Shown here piece by piece: positions 28,284 through 37,046 of a stretch of 64,000 nt of DNA. A program made the position numbers and the translations under genes. Where the stretch lies: positions 62,001 through 126,000 of the forward strand of contig JACCXN010000091.1 of assembly GCA_013696965.1 (NCBI GenBank). The letters run 5' to 3'. The DNA is from Bacteroidota bacterium. GTDB lineage: Bacteria; Bacteroidota; Bacteroidia; JACCXN01. The first letter of the stretch is position 1, and each line of letters begins with the position of its first letter. The notes under the pieces were generated by a model. That model did no database searches, was not told where the DNA came from, and saw only the letters and a list, made by a program, of their open reading frames with translations.

Positions 28284-28751
28284 AAAAATATTATTCGCTT
28301 CGCATTAATTTCTACTGCTTTTTTTTCTCCTTTTACTGTAAATACTGGATTTTCTCAGTGTAAATCAAAGGAAATCGTAAAATCATCAAAAACCAAACTT
28401 CAGCCCTATAAATATTCTGGTGCTGCTGTTAATGATTTTATTATTGATGATAAATCAAAAATGATTGATATTGAATTTACAGTTTACGAAGGACAGGAAT
28501 ACAGACTTGTTTTTTGTCCTTCGTTAAATCTCACTCAAGACATTAAAATCAGTATTTACGATAAAAGAAAAAACTTTAAATCACGAAAACTTATTTTTGA
28601 AACATCATCAAAAAGTGAAAATCCTCTTTTCTTTGATCCCCCAAAATCCGGTAACTACTATATTGAATATACAATACCTGCTAATGAAAATCCAGAAACA
28701 AAAAGTGAAGGTTGTATGGTACTGATGATTGGTTATCAAACAAAGAAATAA
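28281..28751 (+). CDS. Small secreted protein of unknown function, repeat-led
   Basis: A 156-residue protein with a signal peptide at residues 1-25 (ending NTGFSQ). The mature part is a probable beta-sandwich: MIDIEFTVYEGQEYRLVFCPS, given in part (FTVYEGQEYRLVFCPS), then DIKISIYDKRKNFKSRK and PPKSGNYYIEYTIPANENP, which resembles the PPC-type domains of secreted bacterial proteins. Two Cys near residues 27 and 146 could form a disulfide. The start codon is the last element of a 98-bp repeat unit. No enzyme motif was recognised. Confidence 0.75.
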   Translation: MKNIIRFALISTAFFSPFTVNTGFSQCKSKEIVKSSKTKLQPYKYSGAAVNDFIIDDKSKMIDIEFTVYEGQEYRLVFCPSLNLTQDIKISIYDKRKNFKSRKLIFETSSKSENPLFFDPPKSGNYYIEYTIPANENPETKSEGCMVLMIGYQTKK

Positions 28752-28846
28752 TAGATACTTTTTATTACTTAATAAAGAATAATGATCCGGATCATTTATT
28801 CATTTAATTATCGCAATCAATAATATAAAATACTCCGCAGATTATA

Positions 28847-30787
28847 ATGATTAACATAACCCTACCTGACGGCTCAATAAGAGAATATAAAGAAGGCATT
28901 ACTGCCCTGGAAATTGCAGCTTCAATTAGTGAGGGATTGGCACGCAATGTACTTGCTGCTAAAGTCGAAAATGAAGTTTGGGACGCAACAAGACCTATTC
29001 ATAAAGATTCATCCTTAAAGCTGTTAACATGGAATGATCAGGAAGGAAAGAATGCAATGTGGCATTCATCTGCCCACCTTTTAGCGGAGGCACTTGAAAC
29101 AATTTACCCTGGAGTTAAATTTGGAATAGGCCCCCCAATTGAAAATGGTTTTTATTATGATGTGGATTTGGAAGGTCAAAACATTTCATCGGATGATTTC
29201 AAAAAAATTGAAGATAAAATGCTTGAACTTGCCAGGCAAAAAAATAAATTTGAACGAAAAGAAATTTCAAAAAAAGAGGCCGTAGAATTTTTCAAGAAAA
29301 AAAAGGATGAATATAAATTAGAACTTCTTGAAGGTTTAAATGACGGAGATATTACCTTTTATTCCCAGGGAAATTTTACTGATTTATGCAAAGGTCCTCA
29401 TATTCCAGATACTGGTTTTATTAAGGCAATAAAATTATTGAACATTGCAGGTGCTTATTGGAGAGGAGACGAAAAAAGAAAACAATTAACCCGTATTTAT
29501 GGTATTACTTTTCCTAAACAAAAGGAACTGGATGAGTACTTGATTTTATTGGAAGAGGCAAAGAAAAGAGATCACCGCAAATTAGGTAAGGAACTCGAGC
29601 TTTTCACTTTTAGTGAAAAAGTAGGAATGGGTCTGCCATTATGGCTTCCCAAAGGAGCAGCACTGCGCGAAAGACTGGAGAATTTCCTTAAAAAAGCGCA
29701 ACTAAAAGCTGGTTATGAACCGGTAATTACTCCTCACATTGGCCATAAAAATTTATATGTAACTTCCGGTCATTATGAAAAATACGGGGCTGATTCATTT
29801 CAACCAATAAAAACACCACAAGAGGGTGAAGAGTTTTATTTAAAGCCCATGAATTGCCCCCATCACTGTGAAATCTATAAAAGTAAACCAAGATCCTATA
29901 AAGACCTTCCTGTTCGCTATGCTGAATTTGGGACAGTTTACCGGTATGAACAAAGCGGTGAGTTGCATGGCTTAACAAGGGTAAGGGGATTTACACAAGA
30001 TGATGCTCACTTGTTTTGCATGCCCGAGCAAGTAAAAGAAGAATTTATTAAAGTAATTGATTTAGTGCTTTATGTATTTAAAGCACTTGATTTTCCTGAT
30101 TATACCGCACAAATATCACTTCGGGATAAAATCAACAGAAGTAAATATATAGGAAGCGATGAGAATTGGGAAAAAGCAGAATCTGCAATTATAGAAGCTG
30201 CTGCAGAAAAAGGACTAAGCACGGTTGTGGAATATGGAGAGGCGGCCTTCTACGGCCCCAAACTCGATTTTATGGTAAAGGATGCTTTGGGAAGAAAGTG
30301 GCAGTTAGGTACAATTCAGGTGGATTATAATCTCCCAGAGCGTTTTGAACTGGAATATACCGGAAGTGACAATAAAAAACACCGTCCGGTAATGATACAT
30401 CGGGCTCCATTTGGTTCCCTGGAAAGATTTGTTGCGGTTCTGATTGAACATTGTGCCGGAAATTTTCCTATTTGGCTCACACCAGACCAGGTTGCAATAC
30501 TCCCTATCAGTGAGAAATACAACGATAATGCAAAAAATCTTTTAAATGTGTTAAAAAATTACGATATTCGCGGCTTTGTTGATGACAGGAATGAGAAAAT
30601 AGGCAAGAAAATAAGAGACACTGAAATGAAAAAAGTCCCTTATATGCTGATTTTGGGAGAAAAAGAAGTCAATGAGAATACCATTGCAGTAAGAAAACAC
30701 GTTGAAGGAGACTTAGGTACTTTTACAGTTGAAGGATTTAAGGATTTATTAAATAAAGAAATAGAAAACAAATTAGTAACATTTTAA
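28847..30787 (+). CDS. thrS: Threonyl-tRNA synthetase
   Basis: The 646-residue class II synthetase has a TGS domain (1-60, [17 protein letters not shown]), an editing domain (about 65-225 with SAHLLAEAL and the [18 protein letters not shown] boundary), a catalytic core with the zinc-ligand motif [10 protein letters not shown] near residue 337 and motif 2 [23 protein letters not shown], in part [16 protein letters not shown], and an anticodon-binding domain (about 545-640). All zinc-ligand contexts look intact. It charges tRNA-Thr. It begins the thrS-infC-rpmI-rplT cluster that is conserved in many bacteria. Confidence 0.97.
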   Translation: MINITLPDGSIREYKEGITALEIAASISEGLARNVLAAKVENEVWDATRPIHKDSSLKLLTWNDQEGKNAMWHSSAHLLAEALETIYPGVKFGIGPPIENGFYYDVDLEGQNISSDDFKKIEDKMLELARQKNKFERKEISKKEAVEFFKKKKDEYKLELLEGLNDGDITFYSQGNFTDLCKGPHIPDTGFIKAIKLLNIAGAYWRGDEKRKQLTRIYGITFPKQKELDEYLILLEEAKKRDHRKLGKELELFTFSEKVGMGLPLWLPKGAALRERLENFLKKAQLKAGYEPVITPHIGHKNLYVTSGHYEKYGADSFQPIKTPQEGEEFYLKPMNCPHHCEIYKSKPRSYKDLPVRYAEFGTVYRYEQSGELHGLTRVRGFTQDDAHLFCMPEQVKEEFIKVIDLVLYVFKALDFPDYTAQISLRDKINRSKYIGSDENWEKAESAIIEAAAEKGLSTVVEYGEAAFYGPKLDFMVKDALGRKWQLGTIQVDYNLPERFELEYTGSDNKKHRPVMIHRAPFGSLERFVAVLIEHCAGNFPIWLTPDQVAILPISEKYNDNAKNLLNVLKNYDIRGFVDDRNEKIGKKIRDTEMKKVPYMLILGEKEVNENTIAVRKHVEGDLGTFTVEGFKDLLNKEIENKLVTF

Positions 30788-30790
30788 TTT

Positions 30791-30797
30791 AAGGAGG
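30791..30797 (+). promoter_or_regulatory. Strong Shine-Dalgarno sequence of infC
   Basis: AAGGAGG lies 8 nt before an in-frame ATA at 30806, ideal spacing, but 29 nt before the first in-frame GTG at 30827. Genes in this window otherwise lack such sites, so it both stands out and decides the start of infC. Confidence 0.8.
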
Positions 30798-30805
30798 ATT
30801 AATTT

Positions 30806-31363
30806 ATAGCAACAGATAATAGGTTTGTGCGGCCAAGGTTTCAAAAAAAAGAAGAAGCGCATAAAATAAACGAGAAAATCAGAGCCAGGGAGATCAGGTT
30901 AGTAGGAGATAATGTAGAAACTGAGGTTGTTTCACTTGAAAAAGGATTAGAAATAGCCAAGGAAATGGATCTTGATTTAGTAGAAATTGTTCCCAATGCT
31001 ACCCCTCCAGTTTGTAAAGTAGTTGATTATAAAAAATTCCTTTATGAACTTAAAAAGAAGGCCAAGGAAATAAAAGCCAAAGCATCTAAAATAGTTGTAA
31101 AGGAAATACGTTTTGGGCCCAATACGGATGACCATGATTTTAATTTCAAACTAAATCATGCCATAAAATTTTTGGAAGAAGGAGCAAAAGTGAAGGCTTT
31201 TGTGTTTTTTAAAGGAAGATCGATTATTTATAAGGAACAAGGCGAAGTTTTACTTTTAAAGTTTGCCCAGGCCCTTGAAGAATTCGGAAAAGTTGAAAGT
31301 ATGCCTGCACTCGAGGGCAAAAGAATGATTATATTTTTAGCACCTAAAAAGAAAATTAAATAA
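30806..31363 (+). CDS. infC: Translation initiation factor IF-3, probable AUA start
   Basis: IF-3 prevents subunit joining and checks the start codon and initiator tRNA on the 30S subunit. The N-domain [20 protein letters not shown] and C-domain [18 protein letters not shown] with [12 protein letters not shown] are diagnostic. An in-frame GTG occurs at 30827, but the Shine-Dalgarno places the start at ATA 30806, giving (M)[14 protein letters not shown] and 185 residues. E. coli and B. subtilis infC also use a non-canonical start (AUU), which allows IF-3 to repress itself. TAA at 30800-30802 closes the frame upstream. It lies 18 bp after thrS. Confidence 0.9.
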   Translation: MATDNRFVRPRFQKKEEAHKINEKIRAREIRLVGDNVETEVVSLEKGLEIAKEMDLDLVEIVPNATPPVCKVVDYKKFLYELKKKAKEIKAKASKIVVKEIRFGPNTDDHDFNFKLNHAIKFLEEGAKVKAFVFFKGRSIIYKEQGEVLLLKFAQALEEFGKVESMPALEGKRMIIFLAPKKKIK

Positions 31364-31384
31364 CAATTAAATATATCCACGGAA

Positions 31385-31585
31385 ATGCCAAAGATGAAAA
31401 CAAATTCCAGTGCTAAGAAAAGGTTTAGACTAACCGGCTCTGGAAAACTTAAAAGAAAGCAAGCTTTTAAAAACCACATCCTTACTAAAAAATCTACCAA
31501 AAGAAAAAGAAATCTTACTGGTTTCACAATGGTACATGATGCAGATCAGGGGAACATCAAGCTTTTGCTTTGTATAGGTAAATAA
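31385..31585 (+). CDS. rpmI: 50S ribosomal protein L35
   Basis: A 66-residue basic protein starting [20 protein letters not shown], the family signature (PKMKT..SAKKRFK.TG.GK). The central [20 protein letters not shown] tract matches the usual H..TKKS.KRKR region. Length is standard. It lies between infC and rplT as in most bacteria and is probably translated from the infC operon transcript. Confidence 0.97.
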   Translation: MPKMKTNSSAKKRFRLTGSGKLKRKQAFKNHILTKKSTKRKRNLTGFTMVHDADQGNIKLLLCIGK

Positions 31586-31661
31586 AAAATTATTAACCAG
31601 GTATTCAGCAACAAAGATTCTCTGAAAATGAGAACGCTGCTTATCAAAAAACCAATAAATT

Positions 31662-32006
31662 ATGCCAAGATCGGTCAATACGGTGGCTTCTAGAGCCCGC
31701 AGAAAAAAAATATTAAAATTAACCAGAGGTTATTTCGGTGCAAGAAAAAATGTTTGGACTGTTGCTAAAAATACTTTAGAAAAAGGTTTAACTTACGCAT
31801 ATCGCGATAGAAAAGCAAAAAAGAGAACTTTCAGAGGACTGTGGATCCAAAGAATTAATGCAGGAGTAAGAGAACACGGTATGTCTTATTCTGAATTTAT
31901 GGGTAAAGTTCATGCAAAAGGAATTAACCTTAACAGAAAAGTACTTGCTGATTTAGCAATGAACCATCCAATTGCTTTTAAAAGCGTTGTAGATTCTGTA
32001 AAGTAA
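31662..32006 (+). CDS. rplT: 50S ribosomal protein L20
   Basis: A 114-residue protein with [20 protein letters not shown] and the family block [26 protein letters not shown], in part [17 protein letters not shown], plus [21 protein letters not shown]20 binds 23S rRNA early in assembly and in some bacteria represses its own operon by binding the leader. I see no obvious rRNA mimic in the 76-bp rpmI-rplT gap. The gene ends the operon; a strong terminator follows. Confidence 0.97.
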   Translation: MPRSVNTVASRARRKKILKLTRGYFGARKNVWTVAKNTLEKGLTYAYRDRKAKKRTFRGLWIQRINAGVREHGMSYSEFMGKVHAKGINLNRKVLADLAMNHPIAFKSVVDSVK

Positions 32007-32024
32007 AATCATATATCAAATAAC

Positions 32025-32060
32025 AAAAAAGGGAATCCTAATTTTAGGATTCCCTTTTTT
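32025..32060 (+). terminator. Intrinsic terminator of the thrS-infC-rpmI-rplT operon
   Basis: AAAAAAGGGAATCCTA, loop ATTT, TAGGATTCCCTTTTTT: a perfect stem followed by a T run, 18 bp after the rplT stop. Confidence 0.93.
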
Positions 32061-32084
32061 ATTGCATCATTTTTTCTGCTTAGC

Positions 32085-32445
32085 GGTCTTTGCATTTTTC
32101 TGGCTTGATCCATTTTTCTCGGTGCGCTTTTTACGTGAAAACTATTATTCTTCACTTTTTGTGTGAAAACATATTAGCGGACTTGCACATTTTTTCTCTG
32201 CGCTCTTTGCGTGAAAATCGTATAGTTAATAAGAAATCAAGGACTGATTACTTAATATTTGACTTTATTTTTAGATGGTTGAATTTGCAATATCTTAGCG
32301 ACCTTTGCGTCTTTTTTTCTTTGTGCTCTTTGCGTGAAAATGCAAATATAATTCCGAAATAAAAAAAAGCGAAAAATCCGGTTAATTCTATTTCTCTTTG
32401 TGTGAAAATTATTTATTCCCGTTTTTTGTATGAAAACAAATAAAA
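32085..32445. repeat. Cluster of degenerate CTTTGCGTGAAAA words
   Basis: A 446-bp gap lies between rplT and the next gene. After the terminator it contains at least five copies of variants of TTTGCGTGAAAA (near 32130, 32158, 32209, 32330 and 32398), often preceded by CTC(G/T)GTGCGCT or CTTAGCGACCTTTGCGT. Spacing is irregular. Any ORF across it is built from these words and is not a credible gene. Confidence 0.7.
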
Positions 32446-32452
32446 AAGAACA

Positions 32453-33475
32453 TTAATTCTTTTTTACTCTGCTTTTTCCAATATAAGCCAAATAATAATC
32501 AGGATTGATTTTCAATGCTAAATCATAATTTTCCAGCGCTTTAGGAAAATCCCCCAAGCGCTCATAACAATAACCGCGCATGTATAAAGCCTCATAATAG
32601 GAAGGCTTAAAAGATAAGGCATTACTAAAATGATCAATTGCTGTTTTATACTCTTTAAGATATTCAGAATGAACATAACCAAGGTTATAATGAGCATAGA
32701 CATGTTCAGTGTCTATTTCCAAAATATTGAAATAAGATTCAATCGCTTTCTTATGCATGTTGTTTTCCTGGCAAAAAACTCCTGCTGCATACCAAGCCTC
32801 AATACTATTGGGTGTTACTTTTAATGCATTGTTATAGTAATCAAGAGCAAGTTTGTTTTTTTGGGTTGCAAATAAAAGCCCCAGTTGCATATAAGCGTGG
32901 TAATAATCAGGATCCTGCTCAACAGTAGTTTGAAAGCTTGAAACAGCCTTGGCAGTATCTCCGGATTCCTTAAAAGCCATTCCCTTAATAAAATAAGCCT
33001 TCGCATTATACTTGTCTATTCTTAAAATTTTATCGATGTTTCCAATTGATTCCTTGTAATTTTTTAAATATAAATGCAGTTCTGCCAATTTCATACGTGC
33101 ATCAATATTTTCAGGCTCTAGCTCAAGCGCCTTTTCTAAGGCTGCCTTCACATTTCCGGCAAGACCTTTTGTAAAATACAAGTCGGAAAGAGTAACAAAA
33201 TATTCTGCCTTTGAGCTATCAAGCTTAAAAAGCCTGGACATATCAGAAAGCGCAGCATCTATATTGCCATTTGTTTGCAAAAAGTACTTTGCCCGCTCAT
33301 GATAGAGCTTGGGATCATTGGGGTTTTTCTTTATTTTTTCATTAATAAAAACAAGGGCGGAATCTGCAGAAACAGCAACAACAACATCTTCAATTTTTTC
33401 TTCCTGCTCTTTTTGAACACATGAAAAAAGCAAAAAAGAACAAATAAAAACGAGTAAAATCTTTGGATTGTACAT
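32453..33475 (-). CDS. TPR-repeat lipoprotein
   Basis: A 340-residue protein with a lipoprotein signal ending at Cys19 (LLFSC). From about residue 40 onwards it is nearly all tetratricopeptide repeats, about eight of them, with clear units such as DPKLYHERAKYFLQTNGNIDAAL, in part DPKLYHERAKYFLQT, and YYEALYMRGYCYERLGDFPKALENYDLAL, in part GYCYERLGDFPKALENY. TPRs mediate protein contacts; here they would do so at a membrane surface facing the periplasm. Its partner is unknown. It shares a bidirectional terminator region with recA, which lies upstream on the same strand. Confidence 0.88.
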   Translation of the reverse strand: MYNPKILLVFICSFLLFSCVQKEQEEKIEDVVVAVSADSALVFINEKIKKNPNDPKLYHERAKYFLQTNGNIDAALSDMSRLFKLDSSKAEYFVTLSDLYFTKGLAGNVKAALEKALELEPENIDARMKLAELHLYLKNYKESIGNIDKILRIDKYNAKAYFIKGMAFKESGDTAKAVSSFQTTVEQDPDYYHAYMQLGLLFATQKNKLALDYYNNALKVTPNSIEAWYAAGVFCQENNMHKKAIESYFNILEIDTEHVYAHYNLGYVHSEYLKEYKTAIDHFSNALSFKPSYYEALYMRGYCYERLGDFPKALENYDLALKINPDYYLAYIGKSRVKKN

Positions 33476-33478
33476 AAT

Positions 33479-33516
33479 AAAAAAAAGCCGGCTTACCTGT
33501 TTTGGGATAAGCCGGC
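33479..33516 (-). terminator. Intrinsic terminator of recA
   Basis: Read on the minus strand: GCCGGCTTATCC, loop CAAAACA-like, GGTAAGCCGGC, then a run of T (the A run at 33478-33486). The stem is nearly perfect. It lies between the recA stop and the start of the TPR lipoprotein gene. Confidence 0.9.
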
Positions 33517-33529
33517 AGAATTTGATTTT

Positions 33530-34567
33530 TTAATTAACCGGTACTTTATATAAAACAGCTTTAATTTTCATTTCCAATTCCTCGGCAAGCTCAAGGTTAT
33601 CCAGCAATAAATTCTTAACAGCATCTCTTCCCTGTCCAAGTTTGGTATCTCCATAACTGAACCATGATCCACTTTTCTTTATAATATTTTGCTCAACACC
33701 AATATCAATAATTTCTCCAACCTTTGAAATTCCTTCTCCATATAAAATGTCAAATTCAGCCTGACGAAAAGGTGGAGCAACTTTGTTTTTTACAACTTTT
33801 ACTCTTGTTCTGTTCCCAATTACATTATCGGCATCTTTAATTTGGCCTATTCTTCTTATATCAAGTCTTACAGAAGCATAAAACTTAAGTGCATTTCCAC
33901 CCGTTGTAGTTTCAGGATTACCAAACATTACACCGATCTTTTCCCTTAATTGATTGATAAATATGCAACAGCAACCTGTCCTGCTTATAGTGGCGGTTAA
34001 TTTTCTCAATGCCTGTGACATCAATCTTGCTTGTAAGCCCATTTTAGAATCACCCATCTCCCCTTCTATTTCACTTTTTGGTGTTAATGCGGCTACAGAG
34101 TCAATTACAATAATATCAATAGCTCCTGATCGGATAAGGTTTTCAGTGATTTCAAGTGCTTGCTCCCCATTATCTGGTTGAGAAATTAGCAGGTTATCTG
34201 TGTCAACACCTAAATTGTGAGCATATACTCTGTCAAATGCATGTTCTGCATCTATAAAGGCAGCTATTCCACCATTCTTCTGGGCCTGGGCAATAGCGTG
34301 AATGGCCAGGGTTGTTTTACCAGATGATTCAGGGCCATAAATCTCAATAACTCTTCCCTTTGGAAATCCACCAATCCCTAATGCAAGATCAAGTGTCAAT
34401 GAACCTGTGGATATTACCTCTACATTTTCAATGGCTGAATCTCCAAGTTTCATAATGGCACCTTTGCCATATGTTTTTTCCAACTTATCTAAAGTTAATT
34501 GAAGTGCTTTATACTTCTCCTTGTTAATTTCTTTATTCACGTCTTTTGTTTCTTTTTCTTTACTCAT
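33530..34567 (-). CDS. recA: Recombinase RecA
   Basis: A 345-residue protein with Walker [10 protein letters not shown] at residues 78-86, Walker [11 protein letters not shown] near 155, the L1/L2 DNA-binding region around [16 protein letters not shown], and the RecA signature [20 protein letters not shown], given in part ([13 protein letters not shown]). RecA forms filaments on single-stranded DNA for recombination and SOS activation. The charged N-terminal leader (about 20 residues) is slightly long but common in this phylum. No LexA-type operator was looked for beyond inspection, and none is obvious upstream. Confidence 0.97.
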   Translation of the reverse strand: MSKEKETKDVNKEINKEKYKALQLTLDKLEKTYGKGAIMKLGDSAIENVEVISTGSLTLDLALGIGGFPKGRVIEIYGPESSGKTTLAIHAIAQAQKNGGIAAFIDAEHAFDRVYAHNLGVDTDNLLISQPDNGEQALEITENLIRSGAIDIIVIDSVAALTPKSEIEGEMGDSKMGLQARLMSQALRKLTATISRTGCCCIFINQLREKIGVMFGNPETTTGGNALKFYASVRLDIRRIGQIKDADNVIGNRTRVKVVKNKVAPPFRQAEFDILYGEGISKVGEIIDIGVEQNIIKKSGSWFSYGDTKLGQGRDAVKNLLLDNLELAEELEMKIKAVLYKVPVN

Positions 34568-34602
34568 ATAGGTTCAGGTATTTATATGTAACAATTATTA
34601 TT

Positions 34603-35064
34603 TTAATTTAGTATTGATAGGATTTGTTCTGTATGATTTTTAGTTGTCACTTTGGTAATTAGAGCCCTAATCAAGCTGTTTTCATCAATTAGAAAGGTGC
34701 TACGATGAATTCCATCAAACACTTTTCCCATAAATTTCTTTTCTCCCCATACACCATAAGCTTTACAGATTTTTTTGTCGGTATCTGCAAGTAAAGGAAA
34801 CGGCAGGTCATATTTTTCAATAAATTTTCTGTGTTTTTCCTCAGAATCAGCACTTACACCTAATATACTGATCCCTTTACTTTTTAAAACAGAATAATTA
34901 TCCCTCAAATTGCAAGCTTGAAGAGTACATCCAGGGGTATTGTCTTTGGGATAAAAATACAAAACAAGCATTTTGTCTTTAAAATCACTTAAAGAAACAA
35001 GGTTCCCATCCTGATCAACCCCTGTGAAATCGGGAGCTTTATCACCTTGTTTTAAATGTGTCAT
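34603..35064 (-). CDS. bcp: Thioredoxin-dependent peroxiredoxin (Bcp/PrxQ)
   Basis: The 153-residue peroxiredoxin has peroxidatic Cys46 and resolving Cys51 in DNTPGCTLQAC, the CxxxxC arrangement of atypical 2-Cys PrxQ/Bcp enzymes. FYPKDNTPGCT is the family signature. It reduces hydrogen and alkyl peroxides in the cytoplasm with thioredoxin. The length is normal. It sits between nth and recA on the same strand, all DNA repair or oxidative defence genes, though with separate gaps of 78 and 35 bp. Confidence 0.95.
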   Translation of the reverse strand: MTHLKQGDKAPDFTGVDQDGNLVSLSDFKDKMLVLYFYPKDNTPGCTLQACNLRDNYSVLKSKGISILGVSADSEEKHRKFIEKYDLPFPLLADTDKKICKAYGVWGEKKFMGKVFDGIHRSTFLIDENSLIRALITKVTTKNHTEQILSILN

Positions 35065-35142
35065 AAGTTTATTTCTCTATCCTACAAAGTAAACATAATA
35101 TTTGACAAAAAACTTCAGTGAAATTATTTTTTTTTGAACAAA

Positions 35143-35811
35143 TTAAGTATTGGTAATTTTATCTGGCAAAACAGAACTATTTTTCTGATAGTATTTGCAG
35201 TAGGCAGTTAGCGGACATATTAAACATTTGGGTTTTCGGGCTATACAAACATATCTTCCATGTAAAATCAACCAATGATGAGCAACAGCAATTTGAGATT
35301 CGGGGATGTATTTAACAAGCTGCCTTTCTGTTTCAAGAGGAGTTCGCGCATTAACAGTGAGCCCTAATCGGGCTGATACTCTGAAAACATGAGTGTCTAC
35401 AGCAAGGGCGGGTTTATTAAATACAACTGAGGCAATAACATTTGCAGTTTTTCTGCCAACTCCGGGCAATTTTTGCAAGGCATCAATTTCCGAGGGAATA
35501 ATTCCATTAAATTCTTCACAAAGCATTCTGGCCATACCAATAAGGCTCTTGGCTTTATTGTTAGGATAACTTATGCTTTTAATGTAATCAAAAACCTCCT
35601 CTTGGGATGAGGCAGCAAGAGTTTGTGGATCAGGAAAACGTTTAAACAAAGAAGGAGTAACAATATTTATTCTTTTGTCGGTACATTGAGCAGATAGAAT
35701 TACTGCTACAAGTAGTTCAAAAGCGCTGGAATAGCGCAACTCTGTTTCAGCCTCAGGATTGTGCTGGGCAAAATATTCCAATACTTTTTTAAAACGTTCT
35801 GTTTTGGTCAT
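35143..35811 (-). CDS. nth: Endonuclease III
   Basis: A 222-residue DNA glycosylase/AP lyase. The helix-hairpin-helix LQKLPGVGRKTANVIASVVF, in part LPGVGRKTANVIA, carries the catalytic Lys. AVDTHVFRV carries the catalytic Asp. The C-terminal Cys pattern C-x6-C-x2-C-x5-C (CIARKPKCLICPLTAYC) binds a 4Fe-4S cluster. The start at 35811 (MTKTERFKKVLEY) matches family N-termini; an upstream ATG at 35850 lies inside a terminator hairpin and is unlikely. It removes oxidised pyrimidines. It needs the Fe-S machinery encoded at 57-64 kb. Confidence 0.95.
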   Translation of the reverse strand: MTKTERFKKVLEYFAQHNPEAETELRYSSAFELLVAVILSAQCTDKRINIVTPSLFKRFPDPQTLAASSQEEVFDYIKSISYPNNKAKSLIGMARMLCEEFNGIIPSEIDALQKLPGVGRKTANVIASVVFNKPALAVDTHVFRVSARLGLTVNARTPLETERQLVKYIPESQIAVAHHWLILHGRYVCIARKPKCLICPLTAYCKYYQKNSSVLPDKITNT

Positions 35812-35833
35812 TGTAGAATAGAAAGGTACAAAA

Positions 35834-35866
35834 ATAAAAAACCTCCGCACTAAAAGTGCAGAGGTT
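35834..35866 (-). terminator. Intrinsic terminator downstream of the sigma factor and small-protein genes
   Basis: Read on the minus strand: AACCTCTGCACT, loop TTT, AGTGCGGAGGTTTTTTATTTTT, one mismatch in the stem, then a T tract. It separates the 35887 small gene from nth. Confidence 0.85.
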
Positions 35867-35886
35867 AATCTTTTAATAAAAAAGAA

Positions 35887-36087
35887 TTAATTAAGAACCA
35901 TTTCAATATTTTTACAATATTCAGATCCTGAAACACTCAAAACCTTAGAATAATTTAAAATATTGCTGATTGCAAAAGATGAAGGCTGAGGGCCATGTTC
36001 AAAATCTGCACCATTAATTAACTCTTCAAGAAGAGCATCGTCTTCAATAAATGATAAAAGATCTTTTAAATTGTAGGTTTGGCTCAT
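35887..36087 (-). CDS. Small conserved-looking protein of unknown function
   Basis: A 66-residue acidic protein starting MSQTYNLKDLLSFIEDDALLEEL; the ATG at 36087 is preferred to one two codons upstream. It has an N-terminal amphipathic helix and a C-terminal EYCKNIEMVLN with a single Cys. There is no membrane segment. It lies 150 bp downstream of the ECF sigma gene on the same strand and is closed by its own terminator, which with the compact composition supports it being real. No family was recognised; a regulatory partner of the sigma factor is possible but only by position. Confidence 0.6.
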   Translation of the reverse strand: MSQTYNLKDLLSFIEDDALLEELINGADFEHGPQPSSFAISNILNYSKVLSVSGSEYCKNIEMVLN

Positions 36088-36237
36088 AGGCACTTTAGAG
36101 GTTTATAAATATGATTTTTTTAGCTAACGTGAAGATAGTAAAAATTATTTCACTTAAAAAATCTTTTTTTTATAAAACAGCCTATTTGCGCACCAGTCAG
36201 GCCTATCCGTGTAGATTCAATCCAGTAATAAATACTT

Positions 36238-36819
36238 TTACCTGGTAAGAATTATGTCCTTTTCCGCAATAAGTTTTCTTAAATTAATCAAAGCGTATCT
36301 CATTCTTCCTAGCGCAGTATTTATACTAACATTAGTAAGATCAGCTATTTCTTTAAAGCTCATATCACTATAATGTCTTAACATTAACACTTCTTTCTGA
36401 TCGGGTGGAAGATATTGAATAAGTTTTCTAACATCCTCATGGATCTGATCCTTGATTAATTTATCTTCAATATTACCCTGTTTTAAAGGTAAAATATCAA
36501 ATATGTCAAAATCCTCACCACCGTCAACTACTGGCATTCTCTTGTTTTTTCTGAAATGGTCAATAACCAGATTATGCGCAATACGAAGAACCCAGGGAAG
36601 GAATTTCCCCTCTTCGTTATAATTTCCTTTGCGCAAGGTGTTAATTACCTTGAAAAAAGTATCCTGAAAAACATCCTCTGCGAGTTGATGATCTTTAACT
36701 ATTTGTAATATGTAGGAATAGATTTTGCTTTTGTGTCTGCTGATTAGCGTCTCAAGGGCATTTTCATTTCCACTTAAATACTGACTTACGAGTTCATGGT
36801 CATTTAATTGCTGACTCAT
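36238..36819 (-). CDS. ECF-type RNA polymerase sigma factor
   Basis: A 193-residue sigma-70 family protein. Region 2 is at about residues 25-95 (VFQDTFFKVINTLRKGNYNEEGKFLPWVLRIAHNLVIDHFRKNKR, of which FLPWVLRIAHNLVIDHFRK is the core -10-binding helix) and region 4 at about 130-185 (LPPDQKEVLMLRHYSDMSFKEIA). It has no anti-sigma gene of the usual FecR or zinc anti-sigma type next to it. The 68-bp stretch upstream and the downstream 66-residue gene might form its unit. Regulon unknown. Confidence 0.93.
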   Translation of the reverse strand: MSQQLNDHELVSQYLSGNENALETLISRHKSKIYSYILQIVKDHQLAEDVFQDTFFKVINTLRKGNYNEEGKFLPWVLRIAHNLVIDHFRKNKRMPVVDGGEDFDIFDILPLKQGNIEDKLIKDQIHEDVRKLIQYLPPDQKEVLMLRHYSDMSFKEIADLTNVSINTALGRMRYALINLRKLIAEKDIILTR

Positions 36820-37007
36820 TTTGACCTCCCTTTTTTATAATTTGTGAATAAAAGGTAGCTGTTTACTCGATAGTTTTTGGTTTAAAGTGAAATTAAATGT
36901 ATTTTTTTCGTTATATTAATTGACAAATTTAATATAATTTTTTTAAATAACACAATAATCAGAATTTTTACTGATTATTCTTTTTGTTTTTATTGCCTTA
37001 TTAATTA

Positions 37008-37015
37008 TATTTTTG
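37008..37015 (+). promoter_or_regulatory. Candidate -7 element of the uvrA promoter
   Basis: TATTTTTG fits TAnnTTTG, with TTTTTG about 22 bp upstream near 36980 as a -33 candidate. The uvrA ATG is 32 bp downstream. Confidence 0.4.
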
Positions 37016-37046
37016 CAAATTATTTGCTACAACTATTGCTAAATCT

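Noticed and set aside
30827-31363. infC starting at the GTG at 30827
   Set aside because: The Shine-Dalgarno would be 29 nt away, whereas ATA at 30806 is 8 nt away and in frame.
32090-32362. 90-codon plus-strand ORF after rplT
   Set aside because: It is made of the repeated TTTGCGTGAAAA words; the repeated Leu-Arg-Glu-Asn strings are a by-product.
35143-35850. nth start at the ATG at 35850
   Set aside because: That codon lies inside the terminator hairpin at 35834-35866; the family N-terminus fits 35811.
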